This document shows positions 17,797 to 27,046 of a stretch of DNA of 64,000 nt, piece by piece. Numbering within the stretch: position 1 is the first letter of the stretch; each line of letters opens with the position of its first letter. The notes under the pieces were generated by a model. That model saw only the letters and a list, made by a program, of their open reading frames with translations. It was not told where the DNA came from and ran no database searches. The DNA comes from Roseiarcus sp963772555 (GTDB taxonomy: Bacteria; Pseudomonadota; Alphaproteobacteria; Rhizobiales; Beijerinckiaceae). Position numbers and translations under genes: made by a program. The stretch is from NCBI GenBank assembly GCA_963772555.1, contig CAVYXQ010000009.1:62001-126000 (forward strand), read 5' to 3'.

Positions 17797-18687
17797 ATGC
17801 TGAATCGTGACCGTTGGCTAAGTTGGGTGTTTGTCGCTCCGGCGGTGATCCTGGTCGGCGTACTCATGTACTATCCGATGATCGGCACGATCATCGAGAG
17901 TCTCTATTCGACCTCTTTCATCAACCCTAAACCGCAATTTGTCGGGCTCGAGCTTTACCGGCGCGTTATTGCGAGCGGCGAGTTCGGCGCCATCGTCTGG
18001 AACTCCTGCGTTTGGACGATCTGTGTCGTCCTGTTGCAGAACTTGCTCGGCTTCGTGACTGCGTTGCTCCTCAATCAGCGCCTGCCGGGCACCGGCTTGA
18101 TGCGTTCGCTGATCCTTCTGCCGTGGGTCCTGCCGGGCGTTGTCGGCGCCATTCTGTGGAGATTCATGTACGATCCTCAGCTCGGCTTGATCAATTCGTT
18201 CCTCATCCGGCTCGGGCTGACCCGCCAGGGGATCCCCTGGCTTGCCGAGGCGTCGACGGCGATGGCCGCCGCCATCATCGCCGCCGTTTGGAAGGGCTTT
18301 CCCTTCTCCACCATCGTCTATTTGGCAGCGCTGCAGAACGTCGATCAGGAGCAGATTGAGGCGGCGACTATCGACGGCGCTGGGCGGCTCCTGCGGTTGA
18401 TCCATGTCGTCCTGCCGGGGATGCGCGAGGTGATTGCCACCAATCTGCTGCTGACGACGGTTCTTACCTTCAACTATTTCGATATGATCTGGGTGCTCAC
18501 ACGGGGTGGCCCGCAGAACGCGACCCATATCTTCCCGACCAAGATTTACGAACTCGGATTCGGTCAGTTCCGCTTCGGCGAGGCAGCCATCTACGGCGTC
18601 TTCTCGATTGTCGTTCTGGCGCTGCTGATCACGCTCTACTTCCTGGTTCAGCGCTCGGCAAAACGGTGGCAGACGCCCGTGCCATGA
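17797..18687 (+). CDS. CUT1 ABC transporter permease (MalF/UgpA-like)
   Basis: 296 residues, six predicted membrane helices. The EAA loop that docks on the ATPase is EQIEAATIDGAGRLLRLIHVVLPGM, close to the family consensus EAAxxDGAxxxxxFxxIxLP. The first helix begins at about residue 9 (FVAPAVILVGVLMYYPMIGTI). The partner permease gene overlaps its stop (ATGA). No ATPase gene is present in this cluster. Confidence 0.88.
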   Translation: MLNRDRWLSWVFVAPAVILVGVLMYYPMIGTIIESLYSTSFINPKPQFVGLELYRRVIASGEFGAIVWNSCVWTICVVLLQNLLGFVTALLLNQRLPGTGLMRSLILLPWVLPGVVGAILWRFMYDPQLGLINSFLIRLGLTRQGIPWLAEASTAMAAAIIAAVWKGFPFSTIVYLAALQNVDQEQIEAATIDGAGRLLRLIHVVLPGMREVIATNLLLTTVLTFNYFDMIWVLTRGGPQNATHIFPTKIYELGFGQFRFGEAAIYGVFSIVVLALLITLYFLVQRSAKRWQTPVP

Positions 18688-19511
18688 CCGCCTCCAGCCG
18701 CTCCAGCATCTTGCTTATCCTGCTGCAGGTCGTCCTCGCTGCCGTCATCCTGCTGCCATTCTTCTGGATGGTGTCAGTGTCGCTGAAGCCGGCGACCGAA
18801 CCCTTCGCCATACCGGCGCGCCTTTGGCCGCAGCACCCGACGCTCGACAATTACATCACCGCCTTCCGCCCGGAGTTCCGGGTATACTTCCTCAACTCCC
18901 TGGTCGTGTCGCTGTCGACCGTCGCAATCACCGTAACGCTGGGGCTGTTGGCCGCATATTCGTTTACGCGCAACCAAAGCCGGCTTTTGCTCGTGCTGAT
19001 GACCTTGGTCTTGGGCGCCCAGATGTTCCCGGCGAGCGCCATCATCATTCCGATCTATCGGCTGATGAAGAGCGTCAATCTCCTGAACACCTATGCCTCG
19101 CTCATCATCGCCTATGTGACGATCACGCTGCCGGTGGCGATCTGGATGCTGCGGGGCTTCCTCGCCCGTTTGCCTATCGAACTCGACGAGGCGGCCGCGG
19201 TCGACGGCGCTGGACCGGTGCGCGCGTTCTTCTCTATCATCGTGCCGCTCAGCTGGCCGGGCGTCATCGCCACCACCGTGTTCGTGCTGATCGTGACATG
19301 GCAGGAGTTCCTGTTCGCGTTATCGTTCACTTCGACCAGGGATATGCGCACGCTGCCAGTCGGAATGAACGATTTCATCGGCCAATACGGCATCCGCTAC
19401 GGCGAGCTGATGGCAAGCTCGGTACTGGTCTCGCTGCCGGTCGTGGCGATGTTCTTCCTGCTGCAGCGCCAGTTCGTCGCCGGTCTCACCGCCGGGGCCG
19501 TGAAGGGATAG
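18684..19511 (+). CDS. CUT1 ABC transporter permease (MalG/UgpE-like)
   Basis: 275 residues, six helices. EAA loop: LDEAAAVDGAGPVRAFFSIIVPLSWPG. The ATG within the ATGA overlap is chosen; an upstream GTG in frame would extend into the other permease gene. Forms the translocation pore with the preceding permease. It must borrow an ATPase from elsewhere, the best candidate in the window being the MalK-type gene at 29869. Confidence 0.88.
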   Translation: MTASSRSSILLILLQVVLAAVILLPFFWMVSVSLKPATEPFAIPARLWPQHPTLDNYITAFRPEFRVYFLNSLVVSLSTVAITVTLGLLAAYSFTRNQSRLLLVLMTLVLGAQMFPASAIIIPIYRLMKSVNLLNTYASLIIAYVTITLPVAIWMLRGFLARLPIELDEAAAVDGAGPVRAFFSIIVPLSWPGVIATTVFVLIVTWQEFLFALSFTSTRDMRTLPVGMNDFIGQYGIRYGELMASSVLVSLPVVAMFFLLQRQFVAGLTAGAVKG

Positions 19512-19512
19512 C

Positions 19513-20299
19513 ATGTCAGAATCGCTCATTGTGCGCGAAGAGATCGAGCAGGGAATCGTCAGGCTGACGTTCAACCGGCCCGACAAGCTCAACGCATTGT
19601 CGAGCCCGCTTATGCAGGCGCTCGAGGCTGAGGTCGATCGGCTCCAAGGCGAGGCAGCGACGCGGGTCGTCATCCTGACCGGCGCGGGCGAGCGCGCCTT
19701 CGTCGCCGGAGCCGACATCGCCGAATATCGCGGCAACCGGACGAGGGCGTTTATCGCCTTCCAGACCGAGAGTCGGCGCATCTTCGACAAGCTTGAAGCG
19801 CTGCCGATGCCAACTATCGCGGCGATCAGGGGTTTTGCTCTCGGCGGCGGCTTCGAGATCGCGCTGTGCTGCGATGTGATCATATGCGCCGAAAGCGCCC
19901 GCCTCGGCCTGCCTGAGGGGCTGCTCGGCTTGTGTCCGGGCGGCGGCGGCACACAACGCCTGACGCGCGCCGTGGGGAAGTACCTCGCATCGGACATCAT
20001 GCTGGCGGCGCGGCGGATCACCGGCGAGCGGGCTTATTCCCTCGGCCTCGCCGCAGCATTGTGCCCGGACGAAGTCCCTGGGAGAAACTGCGCTCGAGCG
20101 CGCGAGGGCCATGCTGAAGGTCGCCCCGCAGGCACAGGCAGCGATGAAACGGTTGATCCGACAGGGCGCCGACGGCGCGCTTCCGCTCTCCCAGAGCTTC
20201 GAACAGGAAGTGCTGTTCCGGCTTTATGGAACCGAGGATGGCCAGGAGGGCATCGCGGCCTTCCTCGACAAGCGCAACCCAGTGTTTACGGGGCGATGA
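19513..20299 (+). pseudogene. enoyl-CoA hydratase/isomerase (crotonase family), frameshifted in this sequence
   Basis: About 261 residues once corrected. Crotonase landmarks: FNRPDKLNALSSPLM, oxyanion-hole segments ERAFVAGADIAEYRG and IRGFALGGGFEIALCCDVIICAE, and active-site GLCPGGGGTQRL. The frame breaks after AAALCPDE; removing one base of GAAGTC (20071-20076) restores SLGETALERARAMLKVAPQAQAAMKR and the usual AFLDKRNPVFTGR ending. Its stop overlaps the next SDR (ATGA). Acts on acyl-CoA, fitting the CaiB-type transferase upstream. Likely intact in the cell. Confidence 0.82.
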
Positions 20300-21075
20300 C
20301 CATGCCGGCAGATCTCGAAGGCAGAGTATCGATCGTCACCGGGGCGGCAATGGGCATCGGCCGCTCCTGCGCCCGCCTGATGGCGGAGCGCGGAGCCTGC
20401 GTGTTCATCGCCGACATCGATGCCGAGGCGGGCGAAGCAACATCGCGCGAGATCGAGGCCGCGGGCGGGATCGCGCAATTCGTGCGCACCGACGTCACCT
20501 CGCTTGCGGACTTCGAGGCGCTGGCCCGCCGCGCCGTCGAGCGTTTCGGGCGCATCGACATCCTGGTGAACAACGCGGCGCAAGCGATCGGCGGCGTGGT
20601 CGACGAGATTGATGAAGCAACCTGGAATCGGGTGATGAGCACGAACCTGACCAGCGTCTGGCGCGGCATGAAGGTGTGCGTTCCGCAGATGCGCAGGCAG
20701 GGCAAAGGCTCAGTGATCAACATGTCCTCGGTGCAGGCGCTCGCCGGCTTCAAAGGTTGGGCGGCCTATGCCGCCGCGAAGGGCGGAATCAACGCCTTGA
20801 CGCAACAGGCCGCCATCGACCTCGCCCCGGTCGGCATCCGGGTCAACGCCGTCGCGCCCGGCACGATCATGACGCCGCTGAACGAAAAGGTGTTTCGCGA
20901 GCACCCGAACCCCGACCAGCTGATCGCGACTTGGAACCGGGCGCATCCAATCGGCCGCTTCGGGCAGCCTGAAGAGGTGGCCGAACTGGTCGCCTTCCTC
21001 GCTTCGGACCGCGCCTCATTCATCACCGGCGAGATCGTCCGCATCGACGGGGGGCTCATCGCGCGCGGCGAATGA
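20296..21075 (+). CDS. short-chain dehydrogenase/reductase (SDR)
   Basis: 259 residues, classical SDR: TGAAMGIG cofactor motif, Asp after beta-2 (FIADIDAEAG, NAD preference), VNNAAQ, catalytic Ser in INMSSVQ, YxxxK as YAAAK. The ATG overlaps the hydratase stop. Resembles glucose/3-hydroxyacyl-type SDRs. In this operon it may oxidise the hydroxyacyl-CoA made by the hydratase or a sugar C-OH. Confidence 0.85.
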   Translation: MTMPADLEGRVSIVTGAAMGIGRSCARLMAERGACVFIADIDAEAGEATSREIEAAGGIAQFVRTDVTSLADFEALARRAVERFGRIDILVNNAAQAIGGVVDEIDEATWNRVMSTNLTSVWRGMKVCVPQMRRQGKGSVINMSSVQALAGFKGWAAYAAAKGGINALTQQAAIDLAPVGIRVNAVAPGTIMTPLNEKVFREHPNPDQLIATWNRAHPIGRFGQPEEVAELVAFLASDRASFITGEIVRIDGGLIARGE

Positions 21076-21094
21076 GGGAAGAGGATCATCTTTC

Positions 21095-21991
21095 ATGAAG
21101 CACAGTTTCGCGACAGCCCAGTCGACTGTGCTGCCGATTGAGCGCGCGGAGGTGTTCTTCGACGGGGTGTTTTCCAAGCCACGCCTGCAGCATCCGGAGG
21201 CTGTAGCCGTCGGCCCGGACGGTTGGGTCTGGTGCGGCAACGAAAATGGCGAGGTTTTGCGCATCGCGCCTGACGGCTCTCGCATCGAGCTTGTCGCCCA
21301 GGCCGGGGGCTTCACGCTTGGGCTCGCCTTCGAAGGCGACCGCGCGCTGTTCTTCTGCGACAACAAGGAGAAGGCGGTCTATAGGCTCGACCTCGCCTCG
21401 CGCCGGGTGTCGCGCTTTAGCGCGCCAGGGATCCGCATTCCGAACTATCCAGTCGTCGATGCCCGCCGGCGTCGCCTCCTGGTCTCGGACAGCCACGATT
21501 TCGTAAACCCCGGCCCTGGCGTTTGGGCCTATGACCTCACGACCGGCGAGGGCGGACTCTGGTATCGAGAGCCGCTGACCTTCGCCAACGGGATGGCGCT
21601 CGCCCCCTCGGGCGATGCGCTTTTCGTCTGCGAGACGTTCGCCCGGCAGATCGCGCGGATCGCCGTCGACGGCAACGGCGTTGCTGCCGGCGCGAGTGTC
21701 TTCGCCCGCGATCTCCCGGGCCTACCGGATGGGATCGCCTTCGATGCTGGCGGTAATCTCTTCGTGGGCTGCTACGAGCCGTCGCGGATCCTGCGCATCA
21801 CGCCGGACGGCCGCATGGCGGAGGTCTATATCGAGGATGCGACGGCACATCTGCTCGCCCATCCGACGAACATCGCCTTCGACGGCCCGGTTTTGTTCAC
21901 CGCGAACCTCGGTCGCTGGCACGTGACACGCATTGCTTCCGATACGAGCGCGCCGCCGCTTTGGCGCACCGTCGCCGAAACGCAGGGATGA
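21095..21991 (+). CDS. SMP-30/gluconolactonase/LRE-family lactonase
   Basis: 298 residues, six-bladed beta-propeller that hydrolyses sugar lactones with one divalent metal. Visible metal-site and fold motifs: Glu in LQHPEAVAVGPDGWVWCGNENG, NGMALAPSGDALFVCET, and the late LPGLPDGIAFDAGGNLFVGCY (Asp). Last gene of the plus-strand cluster; converges with the minus-strand importer ending at 22134. Presence of a lactonase implies a sugar dehydrogenase step, which either SDR could supply. Confidence 0.85.
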   Translation: MKHSFATAQSTVLPIERAEVFFDGVFSKPRLQHPEAVAVGPDGWVWCGNENGEVLRIAPDGSRIELVAQAGGFTLGLAFEGDRALFFCDNKEKAVYRLDLASRRVSRFSAPGIRIPNYPVVDARRRRLLVSDSHDFVNPGPGVWAYDLTTGEGGLWYREPLTFANGMALAPSGDALFVCETFARQIARIAVDGNGVAAGASVFARDLPGLPDGIAFDAGGNLFVGCYEPSRILRITPDGRMAEVYIEDATAHLLAHPTNIAFDGPVLFTANLGRWHVTRIASDTSAPPLWRTVAETQG

Positions 21992-22133
21992 AGGGATGAG
22001 CTGCGAGCGGGCGATCGTACGCGTGACGGCAGGACGGCCTGCGATCCGTTGCAGCAGCGGAGCTGTGTCGCTTCGAGGCCAACTCTACCGGCGCCAACCT
22101 GATTTGAGAAAGTATTAGAATCAACGCGACGTT

Positions 22134-23231
22134 TTACCGCCCCCGTGTGATTCTGCGCTGCAGCGCCTCGAGCAGCACGGCGGCCAGGATGATCGAGCCA
22201 GTGGCGAAGCCCTGCCAGAAAATCTCGATGCGGGCGAGATTAAGAAAGTTGCGCGTCAACGCGATGATGATGACGCCGATGATGGTGCGCAGAATTTTGC
22301 CTTGGCCGCCATAGAGGCCGGTGCCGCCGATGACGACCGCCGCAATCACCTCGAATTCCAGACCCTCGCCGGTGTTAGGCGACACCGCGCCGAGCCGCGA
22401 CAGGCTGACGAGCCCCGCGAGCGAGGCCGTGAAGCCCACGATCATCAGGCACTGGATCTTGACCCAATCCGTTCGGATGCCGGACAGCATCGCGACCGTC
22501 TGGTTGGCGCCGACCGCATAGACTCGCTTGCCGAACGTCGTGCGCTCGAGAACGAACCAGCCGACCAAATAGACGAGAACCGCGATCCAGGCGATGTTCT
22601 GGACCGGAAACCACGAGATGATCGACTGGCTTGACTTCAGCCAGCCGGTGAAATTGACCGGAAGCGGGATCTGCGCCCATCGACCCTGCCCGAACCAGGC
22701 GACCCCTTGCGGCATGTCAGGAATGGGCTGGCCGCGCGTGACGACGAGCGTGAGACTGCGCGCCATCATCAGCGTGCCCAGGGTCACGATGAAGGACGGG
22801 ATCCTTGCCTTGGTCACAATGAATCCGACGATCAATCCGAGCGCCGGCCCCACGAAAAGCGGCGCGATCAGGCCGAGCGCGATGATCCACCAGCTATGAT
22901 CGGCGGCGCCGGCTACCGGAATCCAGCGCACCATGATCCAGCCGCCGACCGCCGCTGACAGGCCGACGACGGAGCCGACCGACACGTCGAACTCGCCTGA
23001 GATCATAACGATCGTCATGCCCGCGGCGACGATCAGCATCACCGTCATCTGGCCGAGCAAGTTGGAAACGTTCGCCGGCGATAAGAACCGGTCGTTTACG
23101 ATCTGCATGATCACGATTAGGACAAGGAGAACGCCGAGCGCCTGGATGAGGCTGTAGGAGCGCTTGAGCCGCGCGGCGAAGCGAGCTTCGCCCGCCTCCC
23201 CGGGCGCCCCGGAAGCGGAAAGCGAAGTCAT
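22134..23231 (-). CDS. CUT2 sugar ABC transporter permease (RbsC-like)
   Basis: 365 residues, BPD_transp_2. Landmarks: SGEFDVSVGSVVGLSAAVGG, GKRVYAVGANQTVAMLSGIRTD and VIGGTGLYGGQGKI. The ATG is the one overlapping the ATPase stop (ATGA); an upstream reading inside the ATPase gene is rejected. The long periplasmic insertion (about residues 185-225, rich in Trp and Pro) is larger than in the other permeases here. Part of importer C1. Confidence 0.87.
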   Translation of the reverse strand: MTSLSASGAPGEAGEARFAARLKRSYSLIQALGVLLVLIVIMQIVNDRFLSPANVSNLLGQMTVMLIVAAGMTIVMISGEFDVSVGSVVGLSAAVGGWIMVRWIPVAGAADHSWWIIALGLIAPLFVGPALGLIVGFIVTKARIPSFIVTLGTLMMARSLTLVVTRGQPIPDMPQGVAWFGQGRWAQIPLPVNFTGWLKSSQSIISWFPVQNIAWIAVLVYLVGWFVLERTTFGKRVYAVGANQTVAMLSGIRTDWVKIQCLMIVGFTASLAGLVSLSRLGAVSPNTGEGLEFEVIAAVVIGGTGLYGGQGKILRTIIGVIIIALTRNFLNLARIEIFWQGFATGSIILAAVLLEALQRRITRGR

Positions 23232-24817
23232 GCCGCCATCGCCTGAATCTGGCCCGTCGTCGAAGCCTGCAAAATCGCGCGCTGTTCGATCGCCTCGCCG
23301 GACAGCTCGCCGACGATGGCGCCGCGGAACATGATCAACACCCGGTCGCACAACCAGACGAGCTCATCGAGCTCGGTCGTCACCAGCAGCACCCCGGCGC
23401 CCGCTGCGGCGACTTCCTCGATGATCTTGCGGATCTCGTCCTTGGCCCCGACATCGACGCCGATCGTGGGCTCATCCATCACGAAGACCTTCGGCGCAGT
23501 CTCCAGCCACTTCGCGAACAAAACTTTCTGCTGGTTGCCGCCGGAAAGCTGACGGGCGAGCGTAAGGGGACCCGGCGCGCGGATGCGCAGGCGCTCGATG
23601 TTGCGGACCGTCGTCTTCTCGATCTCCCTGCGGTTCAGGACGCCGAGAGCGCCACCGAAGCGCGACAAGATCGGCAGGCTGATATTCTCGGTCAGGGGGA
23701 AGTCGAGAAGGAGGCCCTCGCGCAAGCGGTCGTTTGTGATGAGCGCGATTCCCGCGCGAAGCGAGGCGGACGGTCGCGACGCCGGCACGGGCGACCCATC
23801 GACCACGACCCGCCCGGTCGCCGGGCGCGAGGAGGCCCCGAAGATGGCGCGCGACAGTTCGTTGAGGCCCGAGCCGGCAAGGCCCGTGACTCCGAGGATC
23901 TCGCCCCCACGGACAACGAAGCTCGCACTATCCAGTGCGCCGCGGATGGTGAGATTCTCGACCGAGAGCCGCGGAGTGGCGTCGCGCGCCGGCTCACGGC
24001 CGCGCGAGGCGCGTGACACTGCTTTGACCTCGCGGCCGATCATGGCGGCCACAACCTGGGACAGCGTCATGTCGCGGATCAGCCGGTCGGCCACGACCTC
24101 GCCATCCCGCATAATGGTGAGCTCGTCACAAACCTCAAAGATCTCGCTCAGATAGTGTGAAATGAGGACAAGGCCGACGCCTTGCGACGCAAGCTGTCGA
24201 ATGAGACGCAGTACGATATCGACCTGTGCGCTCGTAAGCGATGAGGTCGGCTCGTCGAGGATCAGCACCTTCGGATCGCGGTGAATCGCTTTCACGATCT
24301 GGATCATCTTGCGGAGATCGGTCGAGAGCTCACCGACGAGCGCCTCCGGCTCGGCGGCTATCTCGTGGCGGTCGAGCAGCGTTTTCGCGATCTCGCGCGC
24401 CTGGCGTCTTCGGATGACTCCAAAGCGGGAGGCGGGTTCATTGTTGAGCAGCAAATTCTCGAGCACCGTCATCGACGGGATGAGGTTGATGTCCTGATGC
24501 ACTGTAACGATGCGCTGCGCCAGGGCCGCGTCGGCGGTGGCGGAGCGGATCGTCCGTTCCTCGAACTCAATCGATCCCGCGTCGGGGGCGTTCACGCCGG
24601 CGATGATCTTGGCGAGTGTCGATTTACCCGCGCCGTTCTCGCCGACAAGGCCGCGAACGCGGCCAGCGACAATGGAAAAATCGACGCCGCGTAACGCCTG
24701 TACGGCGCCGAACCGCTTGGCGATGCCCGTGCAGCGCAAGAAGACGCCAGCGCCCTTGAGGGGCGCTGACGACTTCCGATGCGACCCCTCGCCTTCGGCG
24801 AGATCCGCGATGGTCAC
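23228..24817 (-). CDS. CUT2 sugar ABC transporter ATP-binding protein, two domains
   Basis: 529 residues. Domain 1: Walker A GENGAGKST, Walker B VLILDEPTSSL, with a divergent signature (LSTDLRKM in place of LSxGQ). Domain 2: degenerate Walker A GLAGSGLNE, good signature LSGGNQQK, Walker B VFVMDEPTIGVD. The GTG start overlaps the stop of the binding-protein gene (GTGA). A 25-residue N-terminal tail precedes the first domain, longer than in RbsA. Confidence 0.88.
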   Translation of the reverse strand: MTIADLAEGEGSHRKSSAPLKGAGVFLRCTGIAKRFGAVQALRGVDFSIVAGRVRGLVGENGAGKSTLAKIIAGVNAPDAGSIEFEERTIRSATADAALAQRIVTVHQDINLIPSMTVLENLLLNNEPASRFGVIRRRQAREIAKTLLDRHEIAAEPEALVGELSTDLRKMIQIVKAIHRDPKVLILDEPTSSLTSAQVDIVLRLIRQLASQGVGLVLISHYLSEIFEVCDELTIMRDGEVVADRLIRDMTLSQVVAAMIGREVKAVSRASRGREPARDATPRLSVENLTIRGALDSASFVVRGGEILGVTGLAGSGLNELSRAIFGASSRPATGRVVVDGSPVPASRPSASLRAGIALITNDRLREGLLLDFPLTENISLPILSRFGGALGVLNRREIEKTTVRNIERLRIRAPGPLTLARQLSGGNQQKVLFAKWLETAPKVFVMDEPTIGVDVGAKDEIRKIIEEVAAAGAGVLLVTTELDELVWLCDRVLIMFRGAIVGELSGEAIEQRAILQASTTGQIQAMAA

Positions 24818-25770
24818 TTGCCCGTCACCTGCGGATCGTTGGCGAACTCGGCCGCATTGTCCTTGGTGAGCAGCTTGGTGCCGAGACCGACGAACGGCTC
24901 GACCTTGCCGCCTTCAAGATAGGTGATGACCGTATTCAGCCCGTCATAACCCATCTTGAATGGGTCCTGGACAACGAGCGCATCGATCTTGCCGTCCTTG
25001 ACCATCTGATAAGAGACGGGATCAAGGTCGAAGCCGACGAGTTTCACCTGCCCGGCCTTGCCGGCTTGCTGCAGCGCCTGATAGGCGCCCTGCAGAACGA
25101 GCTGGTTGAACGCGAAGGCGCCTTTCACGTCGGGCTCGGCGACCAGCAAGTCCTCCATCGCCTGCCGGCTCGAATCGAGTGTGAGGTACTGCACTGGCTG
25201 CTCCTTGAGAACCTTGAGGCCAAGCTCGGCCGCTTTGGTCTCGAATCCCTTGCGGCGCGTCTGGCCGTTGTCGTTGGTCGGCGCGTGGTCGAGCGTGATC
25301 ACGTCGTCGCCCTTGGACAGAAGCTTCGCCATATACTCGCCCGCAAACTCGCCGCCTTTCTTGTTGTCGGTGATGATCAGGCTGATGTACTTGCCCGAGC
25401 GGACGCCGATGTCGGTGATGACGACGGGAATGTTGTTTGCGTTGAATACGGTCTTGATTGGCTCAGTGACCATAACGCTATCACCCGGGAAGATCAGGAC
25501 GCCGTTGACCTTCTGCGCGTAGAGATCCTCCAGGTCGGAGACCTGCTTCGCCTTATCGGTGTCGCCGCCATTGGTTACGACGAGATCGACATTGATGCCC
25601 TTGGCCTTCCATTCCTCAGCCGCCTTCTTTGCGCCATTGACCATCGTGACGAGGAACGGATTTGTTCCCCAGAAGACGGAATAGCCGATCTTGTAGTCCT
25701 TGGCGGACGCCGGAGCGGCAGTCACGGCTGCCGCGAATGCAGCGGCGCAAAGCAGTTTCACGAATCGCAT
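24814..25770 (-). CDS. CUT2 sugar ABC transporter substrate-binding protein
   Basis: 318 residues. Signal peptide at the N-terminus (RFVKLLCAAAFAAAVTAAPASA), then the type-1 periplasmic binding fold: KIGYSVFWGTNPFLVTMVNGAKKAAEEW, VNGVLIFPGDSVMVTEPI, NNIPVVITDIGVRSGKY and the hinge FAFNQLVLQGAYQAL. The ATG of MRFVK is preferred because GGAGG sits nine bases upstream; the ATG two codons earlier would be too close to it. A 223-base gap separates it from the hydroxyacid dehydrogenase gene, so importer C1 may have its own promoter. Confidence 0.87.
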   Translation of the reverse strand: MRFVKLLCAAAFAAAVTAAPASAKDYKIGYSVFWGTNPFLVTMVNGAKKAAEEWKAKGINVDLVVTNGGDTDKAKQVSDLEDLYAQKVNGVLIFPGDSVMVTEPIKTVFNANNIPVVITDIGVRSGKYISLIITDNKKGGEFAGEYMAKLLSKGDDVITLDHAPTNDNGQTRRKGFETKAAELGLKVLKEQPVQYLTLDSSRQAMEDLLVAEPDVKGAFAFNQLVLQGAYQALQQAGKAGQVKLVGFDLDPVSYQMVKDGKIDALVVQDPFKMGYDGLNTVITYLEGGKVEPFVGLGTKLLTKDNAAEFANDPQVTGK

Positions 25771-25993
25771 GATCATTTCCTCCCATTTGCGCAGGCCCAA
25801 TTCGATGCGGGGCGGTGGACCCACGACGCGGGATCCCCGCAATCGTGATCTTTCTGCGGCAGCGAGTCCGCCGGGAAGTCCGCCGTCGTGTCAACCGATA
25901 TTTTGCCATCGCGGCGGAGGCCTTTCCCAAATTCTTGGCGGCTCTCGGCTATATTCCCTGAAACAGGATTGCTCCTGCATCGGCCTTTTTTGG

Positions 25994-27046
25994 CTATTCG
26001 CCGGCAAACCGCATCCGGAACTCGGAAAGCCGCTGCTTCCAAGCCGCCATCTCGAGCACTGGCCGGTTAACGACGACGCGTGGCTCGCGACCGTGTTGCA
26101 CGTCCAAGACGGCGCGAACGTCGGCTGCGCCATTGCCGGCGAAACACTGGTCGGTCCAGCAAAGCGCGTGCGGGGCGAGGATCACGTTGTCGAGCTCGAG
26201 AATCGGATCGTCCAGATCCGGCGGCTCCTTCTCGAGCACATCGAGCGCTGCGCCGGCGATCCGGCGCTCCTGCAGAACCTTGGTCAGCGCCTTTTGGTCG
26301 ACGACAGGTCCCCTGGACGTGTTGATCAAATAGGCGGTCGGCTTCATCAACGCGAGGCGCTCGGCGTTCACGAGGTGATGGGTCTCGGGGGTCAGCGGAC
26401 AGCTCACGCTGACGATGTCCGCGCGGCGAAACACGTCTTCGAGGCCGACCAGCTCCACTCCGAGCTCGGCGGCGAGCTTCGGGTCCGCGTAAGGATCGTG
26501 CGCGATCAACTTCATGTCGAAGGGCTTGATCAGCCGGAAAAGCTCGGCCCCGATGTTGCCGATGCCGATCGACCCGAGCGTGCGCCCGACGAGGCCGACG
26601 CCCATGTATTCGCCGCGTCTTGCAAAACCGGCCGCGCCTTCGCGCGTCAGCCGGTCCTTGACCATAAGCTTGCCGGACAGCGCAAGAATGAATGCAATGA
26701 TCGAAACTGCGACCGGCCTGCGCACGCCGTCCGGCGTGATGACGAGCGCAATCCCCGCCCGCGTGCAAGCCTCGACGTCGACCGTATCGTAGCCGACGCC
26801 GAACCGAGCGACGACTGCGAGCCGCCCGTTCGAATGGATGCTGTCCTTGGTGAAGCGGTGGGCGAGAAGGATCAGCGCATCGAAATCCGCGAGCTGGTCG
26901 GCCGCCACCGGGTTGCGCGGCTCGAGATGGGCAAACTCGATATTGGGCGCGCGGCGCAACGGCTCGAGGTCGAAGTCGGGATAGACTGGAGACCCATCGG
27001 GCTTGCGGAAGTCGCCGGACACGGCGACGCGAAACGGCGCGCTCAT
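25994..27046 (-). CDS. D-isomer-specific 2-hydroxyacid dehydrogenase
   Basis: 350 residues. Rossmann motif GRTLGSIGIGNIGAELFRLI with Asp at the end of beta-2 (LIAHDPYAD, NAD preference). Catalytic Arg in LINTSRGPVVDQ, Glu in AALDVLEKEPPDLDDP and His in LAPHALCWTDQC. Reduces a 2-oxo acid such as hydroxypyruvate or glyoxylate, or works in reverse. ATG overlaps the aldolase stop (ATGA). It may process the short oxo acid released by the aldolase. Confidence 0.86.
   Translation of the reverse strand: MSAPFRVAVSGDFRKPDGSPVYPDFDLEPLRRAPNIEFAHLEPRNPVAADQLADFDALILLAHRFTKDSIHSNGRLAVVARFGVGYDTVDVEACTRAGIALVITPDGVRRPVAVSIIAFILALSGKLMVKDRLTREGAAGFARRGEYMGVGLVGRTLGSIGIGNIGAELFRLIKPFDMKLIAHDPYADPKLAAELGVELVGLEDVFRRADIVSVSCPLTPETHHLVNAERLALMKPTAYLINTSRGPVVDQKALTKVLQERRIAGAALDVLEKEPPDLDDPILELDNVILAPHALCWTDQCFAGNGAADVRAVLDVQHGREPRVVVNRPVLEMAAWKQRLSEFRMRFAGE

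Noticed and set aside
19513..21075. Apparent enoyl-CoA hydratase-SDR fusion
   Set aside because: The connecting segment is out of frame; after correction the hydratase ends normally and overlaps the SDR start (ATGA).
25771..25993. GCGGGATCCCCGC near-palindrome as an operator for importer C1
   Set aside because: Short, GC-rich and imperfect; such repeats are expected by chance at this base composition and no regulator is nearby.
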